From positions 2,894,001 to 2,958,000 of the forward strand of contig OX638333.1 in assembly GCA_951812895.1 (NCBI GenBank): a DNA stretch of 64,000 bases. Reading direction: 5' to 3'. Source of the stretch: an uncultured Roseovarius sp. Its GTDB lineage: Bacteria > Pseudomonadota > Alphaproteobacteria > Rhodobacterales > Rhodobacteraceae. Each line of letters starts with the position of its first letter. The stretch's first letter is position 1. Made by a program: the position numbers and the translations under genes. This document shows positions 56,218 to 64,000 of the stretch, in pieces. The notes under the pieces are model-generated. The model did not search any database and was not told the origin of the DNA. It worked only from the letters and a program-made list of their open reading frames with translations.

Positions 56218-57006
56218 CTACCGTGTGAGCGCGTTGCGTGTGAATTCACTGGGGTTAAGGCCGACGTTAAAATTGTAATTTGACCATCTCAAAACAGTGC
56301 TTTTCTTGGTCAAATGATGCACCATTACCATCTTGGATGGGCGCCAGATTTTGCCAATGTATTTTTTGTATCCGGAGATATTCAATGTCTTCAGCAATTG
56401 CCCACGCCGATCAAAATACTGGATGGTTTGGTAACGTAACTCTGCTTTGTCGATCCAGACAATCTGACTGGAATAGCCGGATTTGTGTTTGGGAATTCGA
56501 TTGATCTTGTAACAGCTTCCTGCGCCGGTTGGGCAGCGTTCATCGGCCAGCCAGGTGTGGGAGTAATTGCCGGATTCCTGTTCGACCATGTCTTCATAGG
56601 CAAATTCGCTGCCAACGAAAGAACCCGAGCGACCGGAGCCTGCTACCTTTTTCACCCGGCCAACTGACGGAAGAAACAGCCATTGGGCGTCTTCGCGGCC
56701 CGCAAAGGTGTGGGTCAGAAGCGCTGTATCACGGATGTCACCGGGCCAGTCAAAAACAAGTATGGATTTCTGAACCGATTTAGCACGCTCTTCGATTGTT
56801 TTGGTATCGAAACGGCGTTTGCTTTGGGCGCCGCGCGCCGTTTTCAGGATCATTTCACCGTCTACCGTGAAGTCGCCAAACCCGTCGTCGGCGTCATCCG
56901 CTGCCCGGGCGATGCGTTCGCCTTTTTGCTCGGCGGTTTCCGCAGCAAGCGGGGACGCAAGGATAAGTGTAAAAATAATCGCAGTGAGTTTACCAAGATT
57001 TGTCAT
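56218..57006 (-). CDS. Periplasmic LolA-like outer-membrane lipoprotein-sorting protein
   Basis: 262 residues with a signal peptide (~1-22). The family of outer-membrane lipoprotein-sorting-like proteins (a LolA-type half barrel) is suggested by DTALLTHTF, AQWLFLPSVGRVKKVAGSGRSGSFVGSEF and by GKIWRPSKMVMVHHL. Such proteins bind and ferry hydrophobic ligands across the periplasm and are often encoded with RND/MMPL exporters, as here. The start overlaps the exporter stop by 4 nt, so the pair is coupled. Its cargo is presumably the polyketide-derived lipid; this is inference. Confidence 0.85.
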   Translation of the reverse strand: MTNLGKLTAIIFTLILASPLAAETAEQKGERIARAADDADDGFGDFTVDGEMILKTARGAQSKRRFDTKTIEERAKSVQKSILVFDWPGDIRDTALLTHTFAGREDAQWLFLPSVGRVKKVAGSGRSGSFVGSEFAYEDMVEQESGNYSHTWLADERCPTGAGSCYKINRIPKHKSGYSSQIVWIDKAELRYQTIQYFDRRGQLLKTLNISGYKKYIGKIWRPSKMVMVHHLTKKSTVLRWSNYNFNVGLNPSEFTRNALTR

Positions 57007-59318
57007 GACCGGGCCTTTTTCAAAACGGCTGGTAGCAGCACCAGATCGGTTAGCAGAGCGACGCTGACCACAATTGCGGTTAACCCCCCTACATGTTTAT
57101 TAATTGCAAATCCTGACTGAGTCATGATGACAAATCCACTCACAATGGCGACAGAGGTGACCATTAGCGCGGTTCCAACCTTGCGAAAAGTATCCCGCAA
57201 TGCGGATTCAATATCGCCACCGCCCAGACGTGCCCTCCGGTAATGCATGAGGATATGTACCGTATCATCCACAACAATCCCGAACGTCATGGTTGTCACT
57301 ACGGTTGAGCCTAGATTGACCTCTCCGACCAGGGCCCCCCAAAGTCCGAAGCCGAGCAGGGCGGGTAAAACGTTGGGAACCAAGCTCAACGCACCCAGAC
57401 GAAGATCACGCAGGGTGAACACCATGATCCCGGAAACCAAAATCAATACGGTCAACATCCCCCACAGCATGGCCTGATTATTGCGCCGGGAAATTTCAGC
57501 AAAGGCGACGCCGACGCTTACGGCATTGGTGGCAATTTGCGGTGTGTTTTCTTGCAACCAAGCCTCGGCGGTATTGGCGAAATGCCGGATTTCACGGCCA
57601 TTCACATCGCTTAGCACAGCGATCAGCCGGGTCTGGGTTCTGCCGATATCCAACATGGTGTTCATGTCCTGACCAACCGGCAAGGATAGTTCATAAAACA
57701 TGATCGCCTGCGCGTTCGCCTCGCGACTGTCGGCGATGCGATATGCCTCGGCGTCATCGTTCCCGAGTGTTTTGTTAAGCCGCTTAACGATATTGGTCAG
57801 CGAACCGACATAGACCACTTTGTCCTGTTCTTTCAGCCACGCGGTAAACTGATCTGCCTGTTGCAGAAACTCAGGTGAAAACACGCTGCCATCATCCGGG
57901 CTTTTAAGAGAGAACTGAACCGACTCCATCCCGGTCAGGCTGCGTTCAATTTCGATGCTGTCGCGGCGAAACTCATAACTTTCATCAAAATATCGTAACG
58001 CATTGTCGTTAAAACGAATTTGCATAAACCCGATGATCGACAAAACTATGATTACCAGAAAGGTCCAGAGGATTGCATTCTGGCGACGAAGGGTAAACTG
58101 GGCCAGCCGATCCAGATGGTCGGGCGTTACACGCACCGGTGTGAATTGAAAATCCGGGCACCTTTTTAGGACAGCCGGCAGAAGCAGGCTGGTCAAAAGC
58201 CAGCCAATCATGATGCCGAACGCAATTATGTTGCCCATCTGGGCGAGGGGTGGGGATTCAGAGAAGTTAAGGCACAAAAAGCCGACTGCGGTTGTAATGT
58301 TCGTAACGGCAACCGCTGCCAGGTTTTCCTCGTAGGATGTAATGGTAGCATCGTCTTTTTCGTCGTTCTCGGATAATCGCCGCGTCCAGGACAAAACCAG
58401 ATGAACACAAGACGCTGCGACGAGAACCATCACCGCCAAAGGGCTTGTTGCCGTGGCTGGGATAAGCGCGATGTCCATCCAGCCCGCGAATCCCATCGTC
58501 GCCACGGTGCCGCCAATCGTCACCAAAGTTGTTGCGATCCAGCCCGCAATCGTGCCCAACCCCAGTATCATCAGGATCGTAACGACAACAAAAGAGGCGG
58601 GTATCAGGGTATACATATCCCGGCGGGTGGCTTCATTGAATGTAACGCCGGCGAGAATTCCACCGCTGAGATAGACGTTCAGGTCAGGCGCACGCTTTTG
58701 CCAGTCGGCCTTCATTTCGCGCGCCATGGCACCGATCTCTGTGCGAAAATCGCCTTCGCCCTTTGGCGGGATCAGGTTTACGAACACACCAAAGGCACGT
58801 CCATCAGCAGACACAATTCGATTGACCAGCTCATCTGACGAAAGTGCTATTTCACGTATTCGAGCAACATCTTCTGGTGTTAGTTCTGCGTCGATGTCGA
58901 TCAAAGGCTCGACAATGATTTCATCACCATTGGCCTGACTGTGATTGTAGTTTGCCAGAGATTCAACGCGCAAGACATAAGGCAATTGCCACGCTTCTTC
59001 GGTGAAATCGCGCAAGTGGCTTAAGTTTTCCGCAGTAAACCCTTCGGTTTTACTGACAAATCCGAAGAATACGGAATCCGAATTCGAGTAGGTAACCTCC
59101 AGATCCCGTACTGCTTCGATTTCCGGATTGTTGTTTCCGAAGAAGTTTCGATTGTCCGACGAAATCGAAAGATTGCCCAAACCTAACGACGTTATGCAAA
59201 GTATGAGCAACGCAATCGCGAACATAATCAGATCGTAACGCACCAGCAGGCGTGCGATTTTTCGCGTCAGTGGGTGAACCCTGCCTGTGATGTCGATGCC
59301 TGGTTTAGGTTCGGCCAT
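57003..59318 (-). CDS. RND/MMPL-family lipid exporter
   Basis: 771 residues with two sets of about six membrane segments, each preceded by a large periplasmic loop (about residues 45-215 and 420-600), the RND-superfamily layout. It has the length and topology of MMPL/predicted-exporter proteins that move lipids out of the inner membrane rather than the 1000-residue AcrB drug pumps. It is 17 nt after the polyketide synthase and overlaps the LolA-like gene. The direct synthase-exporter pairing recalls mycobacterial Pks-MmpL loci. Confidence 0.88.
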   Translation of the reverse strand: MAEPKPGIDITGRVHPLTRKIARLLVRYDLIMFAIALLILCITSLGLGNLSISSDNRNFFGNNNPEIEAVRDLEVTYSNSDSVFFGFVSKTEGFTAENLSHLRDFTEEAWQLPYVLRVESLANYNHSQANGDEIIVEPLIDIDAELTPEDVARIREIALSSDELVNRIVSADGRAFGVFVNLIPPKGEGDFRTEIGAMAREMKADWQKRAPDLNVYLSGGILAGVTFNEATRRDMYTLIPASFVVVTILMILGLGTIAGWIATTLVTIGGTVATMGFAGWMDIALIPATATSPLAVMVLVAASCVHLVLSWTRRLSENDEKDDATITSYEENLAAVAVTNITTAVGFLCLNFSESPPLAQMGNIIAFGIMIGWLLTSLLLPAVLKRCPDFQFTPVRVTPDHLDRLAQFTLRRQNAILWTFLVIIVLSIIGFMQIRFNDNALRYFDESYEFRRDSIEIERSLTGMESVQFSLKSPDDGSVFSPEFLQQADQFTAWLKEQDKVVYVGSLTNIVKRLNKTLGNDDAEAYRIADSREANAQAIMFYELSLPVGQDMNTMLDIGRTQTRLIAVLSDVNGREIRHFANTAEAWLQENTPQIATNAVSVGVAFAEISRRNNQAMLWGMLTVLILVSGIMVFTLRDLRLGALSLVPNVLPALLGFGLWGALVGEVNLGSTVVTTMTFGIVVDDTVHILMHYRRARLGGGDIESALRDTFRKVGTALMVTSVAIVSGFVIMTQSGFAINKHVGGLTAIVVSVALLTDLVLLPAVLKKARS

Positions 59319-59335
59319 AATTTGTGCCTAAATCC

Positions 59336-62300
59336 TTATTCAGCAGCGCTGAGATCTTCGAGCGAATGATCTGCTTGCTTGCGGCCCGATTTCGGATTTT
59401 CAGAATGCGAAGAAACACGTGCCGAGAAGGTGGAAATCAAAGCTTCAGCCATTTTGCTATCGAGAACATCTGAGTCATAGATCAACCGATAGCGCAGCTT
59501 TTTACCTCTGACGGCTACTTCCAAACGAAGGTCATTGACGCAGCCGGTAGGTTTGCCGTTTGCAAGTTTGCTACACCATGCAAAACCGAATTGGTTGAGG
59601 GATACACCCATTTCGTTGAGCCGCATTTCAAATTCATTTGCCGCGGTAAATACATCAAAAGCGGCGTGGTTGGGCGCGGCGGCAAAGATTCTTTGGAAAT
59701 CAGCCTTTACCCACTCGAAGGTCGACAAATCAGGCACGACCGTCGGCAAGGTTGACATAAATGGCCCGACAATTTTGCCGGTAACAATTCGTCCGCGAAG
59801 ATCGACATCGCGCGCTATCACGACTGAATTTTGCGCCCCGGAAGCGTCACGAATTGCATCGGCAAAGGTAGCAATGGTCACAGATTCATCGATCTTCTCG
59901 GGCAGCGTAAGAGTACCCTTTATCAGTTCCGGCTTGCCATGATCGCGGCCCAGATATTCGGGCACAAGCGCGCGGGTGCGTTTCGCGAAATCGACTGGTT
60001 TTGGGACGGGGAAAAGAACATGTTCCCAGAACGAACGATCAGACATGCCCTGATCGGACTCAAACTCATAAGACAACGAGTTCAGTACAGCATCGGCCTC
60101 AGTATCAAGTGGAGAGAGAGCTTCGTCATTGAGAAGTGCCGATATTTCGCTCACCAGAATATCTGCAGAAGTGGCGTCACCAAGAGCGGCGTGCATACGA
60201 ATTGATACCTTGGACTTTTCGTCACCTTTGGTTTCCAGGGCGACCGCAAATAATTCGCCATCAGATACTGCAAGTGGTTTAAGATCTTTTGCAGCGCTCT
60301 TGATCCCAAACTCCACTTCGCCCAAAGATAAATCTGGCGTCCCGTCCCGCGTAATTTTGCAACGTAAGCGCAGTAATGGATGGCGTTCAGACAACTCATT
60401 CAGCGCAGACTGCAGCGCGGGCTCGTCGACGGCACTGTTTATTGTGCATGTGGCCGAATGCTCTAGTGCAAGACGTGCATGTTCAGAGGTGAATCGGCCA
60501 AGCGAGAGCTGGATCAGACCCATCTGGCGGTCAATGAACTGCTGTTGCTCAACTGTTCCTTGGTCGTCGCCTCCAGCTTCCATTTGGGCCGCAGCGGCGG
60601 CTTTGCGGCTTCGCTCAGCATCGAATTCATCGGCCAGAACCTCGGAAAGTTCGATAATATTGGGCGCCTTGAGGAAGTGTGATACCGCGATGGAGACGTT
60701 CAATTCGGATTCCAATCGCATCTTCAGCTCAAAAGACGACAACGAATCCAGGCCGACTTCGCTCATCGGAGTTTCAAAATCGAGCGTTGATGCGTCAACC
60801 TTGAGAACATCGGCCAAAGAACTTGCGACGAAGTCCTGAATTTCCAGTACCAGCGCCTCTCCTGTCAGGGTAGCGAGCCGCTTGACAAGGTCAGAGTCTT
60901 CCTGCCCCTGGCTGCTGAGCAATGACATGTAGCGCGGGGTTCGCCCCAGTGCGGGGTTAGAACGGCCCAATTGCACCCAGTCGGCTTTGGCAAAACCGAG
61001 ACGTGTTTGTTCTGTCCGCAATAAAGCTGCAAGCGCCCCTTCGGTTTCCTGGGCGGACAGGCCAATGACGCCCGCGGTTTCCAGATAGCTTGCCAGCGCA
61101 TCGTTGCGCGCGACAAAGCCTGCGTCAGCAATCGCGCCCCAATCCATAGTTCCGCCTTGGCCCCCACTGGCGGCGCGATAGTCTGCCAGCGCATCAAGAA
61201 ACATGTTTGCTGCGGTGTAGTTTGTTTGACCAAGAGAGCCGATGATTTGCGCAACAGAGGAAAAGCTGACGAAGAAATCCAGCGGCTTTTCAAGAGCTTC
61301 TACAGCCTGATGCAATGCCCATCCGCCTTTGACCTTGGGTGCAAGCACATCGTCGAGCAATTCAGGGGTCATCATCGTCAAAAGCGTATCTTTGAAGACG
61401 GCGGCACCATGAATTACACCAGCAAGCGGTTGTTTCTTAAGTTTTGCGGCGTTTTGCACTGCATTTTGTACGGCATCGGGATTTGTCACATCCAGTGACA
61501 ATTGTCGTACAGACGTTCCGCGCGCCTTAATGGCGTCGATTTTGGGTTCGTCTTCTTCCGAAACTTTACCGGAGCGGGAGGCAAGTATCAGTTTGCCAGC
61601 GCCTGCGCGGCTCATCCAGTCGGCAAGTTGCAGGCTGAAGCCCTGCGTGCCGCCTGTGATCAGATAGGAACCGTCGCGTCGGAACATGACCGGCTTGTCA
61701 CGGTCTTCTTTGATCTGGAATTCAGGGCAGTCAAAGTCGACCACGACTTTGCCGACATGTTGGGCCTGTGACATGAACCTGAACGCATCGCGTACCTTGG
61801 TGACCGGGAAGGGTGAGATTGGTAACGGTTCGAGTCTTTGGTTGATGAATTCATCCATGACGTGCATCATCAGTTCGCCCATCATTTCAGGACGGTTTTC
61901 GCCCATTGAAGCTAGGTCGATGACGTGGAGTGATACATTCTGGCGCATCGCCTTAAGGCCAATCGCACTATCGGCATAAATGTCGCGTTTTCCAATTTCC
62001 AGAAAACGACCATAGGGAGCGAGTACGTCGAGGCCCTTTTCGATATTGCGACCGGGCAAGGAATTCAAAACCACATCAACGCCCTGGCCGTCAGTGGCTT
62101 GCATAATCTCGTCCGCATAATCTAGGCTACGTGAATTCATCACATGTTTGATGCCCAATTCGCGAAGATAGGCGCGTTTCTTGTCGCTGCCGGCGGTTGC
62201 AAAAATCTCCGCCCCTGCTTTTTTTGCGAACTGGATTGCAGCCAATCCAACGCCACCTGTGGCGACGTGAATTAACACTTTGTCGCCCGGGCCAATTCGG

Positions 62301-64000
62301 CCAACAACGTTTAGGGCATAATGCGCCGTAGCAAAGGCAGACGGTATGGTCGATGCGTCAGCAGCACTTAGGTGATCCGGGATTTCGATTAGCGCTTCTG
62401 CAGGCATTGTGAGGTAACGCTGCAGGCAACGGCGTCCCATTCCCATGACTTTGGTGCCCAATTTCCAACCTTTGGCATTTATACCGGCCGCGACGATAGT
62501 ACCGCCGAATTCAAGCCCCAAATTCTCCCAGGCTGGGGCACTTTCAGCCTCTGTCGGCAGCAATCCAGTCACCGCCATGATGTCACGGAAGTTCAAACCC
62601 ACAGCTCCGATTTCGATACGAACTTCATTGGGTCCCACTTCGGCAGTTGGGCATTCGAATGCATCAATGTGATCAATTACACCCGGTGTTGGCATGGTAA
62701 CGGTGAAATTCGTCTGCTTATCGTCCTTGGGTATCGAAAGAATACGTGGAGGCAGATCTTCGCGCGCGCGAATGCGCAGGCGTGCGGCATAAGTCTTGTC
62801 TCCGCGTAACGCCAATTCAGTCTCATTCGTGCCATGGGTCAGGATCGTTGCGATTTGGTCTGTGTCACCTGCGAAGGTTTCAGTATCGACATCGATTTGA
62901 GAGATGCGAATCTCGGGCAATTCTGACATCAAGCTGCGCGTTGTGGCCACAATCGGCGCCTGAGATAGGCCTGTAGCAGAGATGGGTAAATCCGGTGTAA
63001 CACGGGCATTTTTTGTTAGAATACAAACTCTTGGTACATGCGGTGCAGACCGTATGTCATCAAGTGCAATGCCAAAGTCGATTAAGTCTTGTACCTGACA
63101 ACGCACGGCTTCGAACATTTCTTCGGCAGAACAATCATCGTTCATGCTCGGGGCTGATGCGGGCCATGCAAACAGTATCCCCGCAATCGGGGTTTCTGAG
63201 TCCTGCGCTGATCCCTCACTCAAAATATCTGCCAGAGCATCGGTCAGATTCCCGCTCAGATCTTCGTGGCCTTTTACGACAAGATCTGTTCCGATTTTTG
63301 AAAGTGAAGCGCAAATTGCGTCCGTTTCTGGCCCGGGATCTGACAACACAAGCCAGCGACCTGTGTTTTCCGGCTCTTCTTCAAACGTCAGAGTGACATC
63401 TTCAAGTTCGATCACCTGATCAGGGAACAAATTGCGCCCTGCTGCCAGCATAACATCGACGTATCCTGCAGCAGGAAACAGAACTTCGCCGCCGAACTTA
63501 TGATCCTTTAGAAACTGAGGTGTGCGCTGATCGAATTCGTTCATCCAGACTGCGGCTGGGCCTTTTGATCGAGCGCCCAGAAGCGGGTGAACAACGTCTT
63601 CGAACAGGAAGCTCAGGGATTCTTCAGTTTCTTTCCAATAGCGTTCATTATCCCACTGATAATGCGGAAGCTCTAAGGCTCGGTCGGGCTCGCCATAAAG
63701 ACTTGTCCAATTCAGAGAAACGCCACAAGTATACAGATAGGCAGCGGCGCGTGCAAAGTGGTCAATATCGGGTTCTTTGTGATGTAGCGTGCTTAGCGTA
63801 TCAACCTGTGCACCTGACTCCATCGCGATGCTGCCGGTCAACGGCATTAAGGTGGCGTGCGGTCCAATTTCTACGAAACAGTTTCCGCCCATTGCAATCG
63901 CGCTTTCGACGGCTTGATGATACAAAACCGGTTGCCTCAGGTTGCGCCAGCAATATTCGAGATCAAGTTTGGTTTCGGGTTTGGCAGAAACTGTTGAAAC
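59336..64000 (-). CDS. Type I polyketide synthase (partial, N-terminus outside the window)
   Basis: The frame is open to the window end; 1554 residues are visible (numbered here from base 64000). The order is: end of an acyltransferase domain (VEIGPHATL), a truncated dehydratase (HxxxGxxxxP with His167), a pseudo-KR structural part (~215-400), an enoylreductase (~430-760, HVATGGVGLAA), a ketoreductase (~775-960, with GGTQGFS and Ser/Tyr in SFSSVAQ and NYTAAN), an acyl carrier domain (Ser1086 in GLDSLSS), and a C-terminal condensation-like domain (~1150-1540). It probably builds a reduced acyl chain. No thioesterase is visible; the last domain may release or transfer the chain. Ketosynthase and acyltransferase core lie outside. 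Confidence 0.92.
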   Translation of the reverse strand, partial: VSTVSAKPETKLDLEYCWRNLRQPVLYHQAVESAIAMGGNCFVEIGPHATLMPLTGSIAMESGAQVDTLSTLHHKEPDIDHFARAAAYLYTCGVSLNWTSLYGEPDRALELPHYQWDNERYWKETEESLSFLFEDVVHPLLGARSKGPAAVWMNEFDQRTPQFLKDHKFGGEVLFPAAGYVDVMLAAGRNLFPDQVIELEDVTLTFEEEPENTGRWLVLSDPGPETDAICASLSKIGTDLVVKGHEDLSGNLTDALADILSEGSAQDSETPIAGILFAWPASAPSMNDDCSAEEMFEAVRCQVQDLIDFGIALDDIRSAPHVPRVCILTKNARVTPDLPISATGLSQAPIVATTRSLMSELPEIRISQIDVDTETFAGDTDQIATILTHGTNETELALRGDKTYAARLRIRAREDLPPRILSIPKDDKQTNFTVTMPTPGVIDHIDAFECPTAEVGPNEVRIEIGAVGLNFRDIMAVTGLLPTEAESAPAWENLGLEFGGTIVAAGINAKGWKLGTKVMGMGRRCLQRYLTMPAEALIEIPDHLSAADASTIPSAFATAHYALNVVGRIGPGDKVLIHVATGGVGLAAIQFAKKAGAEIFATAGSDKKRAYLRELGIKHVMNSRSLDYADEIMQATDGQGVDVVLNSLPGRNIEKGLDVLAPYGRFLEIGKRDIYADSAIGLKAMRQNVSLHVIDLASMGENRPEMMGELMMHVMDEFINQRLEPLPISPFPVTKVRDAFRFMSQAQHVGKVVVDFDCPEFQIKEDRDKPVMFRRDGSYLITGGTQGFSLQLADWMSRAGAGKLILASRSGKVSEEDEPKIDAIKARGTSVRQLSLDVTNPDAVQNAVQNAAKLKKQPLAGVIHGAAVFKDTLLTMMTPELLDDVLAPKVKGGWALHQAVEALEKPLDFFVSFSSVAQIIGSLGQTNYTAANMFLDALADYRAASGGQGGTMDWGAIADAGFVARNDALASYLETAGVIGLSAQETEGALAALLRTEQTRLGFAKADWVQLGRSNPALGRTPRYMSLLSSQGQEDSDLVKRLATLTGEALVLEIQDFVASSLADVLKVDASTLDFETPMSEVGLDSLSSFELKMRLESELNVSIAVSHFLKAPNIIELSEVLADEFDAERSRKAAAAAQMEAGGDDQGTVEQQQFIDRQMGLIQLSLGRFTSEHARLALEHSATCTINSAVDEPALQSALNELSERHPLLRLRCKITRDGTPDLSLGEVEFGIKSAAKDLKPLAVSDGELFAVALETKGDEKSKVSIRMHAALGDATSADILVSEISALLNDEALSPLDTEADAVLNSLSYEFESDQGMSDRSFWEHVLFPVPKPVDFAKRTRALVPEYLGRDHGKPELIKGTLTLPEKIDESVTIATFADAIRDASGAQNSVVIARDVDLRGRIVTGKIVGPFMSTLPTVVPDLSTFEWVKADFQRIFAAAPNHAAFDVFTAANEFEMRLNEMGVSLNQFGFAWCSKLANGKPTGCVNDLRLEVAVRGKKLRYRLIYDSDVLDSKMAEALISTFSARVSSHSENPKSGRKQADHSLEDLSAAE

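Overview
The window reads as chromosomal DNA of an alphaproteobacterium, most probably a marine Rhodobacteraceae (Roseobacter-group) species. Supporting this are the moderately high GC, a Suv3-type RNA helicase followed by S4-domain, fdxA and carD genes, a PutA without an N-terminal DNA-binding domain beside an Lrp-type PutR, separate cobS and cobT, and palindromic intergenic repeats of the alphaproteobacterial kind. Taxonomy and functions are inferred from protein and motif recognition only; no search was run.

Left part (1-12.6 kb): the end of a histidine-utilisation operon (hutH end, hutG, hutU), an H-NOX sensor overlapping a diguanylate cyclase gene, a UDP-glucuronate epimerase-like gene, a secreted TPR protein, a SulP anion transporter, a flavin reductase-like protein, a GNAT acetyltransferase, an EcsC-family protein, a palindromic repeat, and an unusual fusion of a kinase-like domain to a cysteine-cluster domain. 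An array of TGTACA palindromes lies upstream of the fusion gene.

12.8-20.4 kb holds the most unusual locus. It is a leftward run of genes in which three different proteins carry a Rieske [2Fe-2S] domain: Rieske + glutamate-synthase FMN domain, ferric-reductase-like membrane domain + Rieske, and Rieske + ThDP enzyme. Three small or unknown membrane proteins are interleaved. The first five genes overlap by 4 nt each, and a GcvT-like folate-dependent protein lies upstream. I read it as an undescribed membrane-linked redox pathway of unknown substrate.

20.4-42.5 kb is largely ordinary: oligoendopeptidase F, FAH-family and Ldh2-family enzymes, lipase-like hydrolase with SCP2 protein, Suv3 helicase/S4/fdxA/carD, cobS and cobT, a lipoprotein, a Kef-type antiporter, two YceI proteins, an AraC regulator, an amidase with an aldo/keto reductase, and an MFS transporter. 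An intact IS1182-type insertion sequence with 4-bp target duplication sits at 42.5-44.0 kb. Next come a hypothetical gene, a LysR regulator divergent from a DUF1127-like small protein, metG, a GFA protein with a rhomboid protease, putA/putR, a second secreted TPR protein and tRNA-Leu(UAA).

54.7-64.0 kb is a second notable locus. A modular type I polyketide synthase (N-terminus beyond the window) is followed by an RND/MMPL exporter, a LolA-like periplasmic protein and an outer-membrane barrel protein. This looks like a dedicated system for making a lipid and moving it to the outer membrane. The synthase has a truncated dehydratase and a C-terminal condensation-like domain with a degenerate active site.
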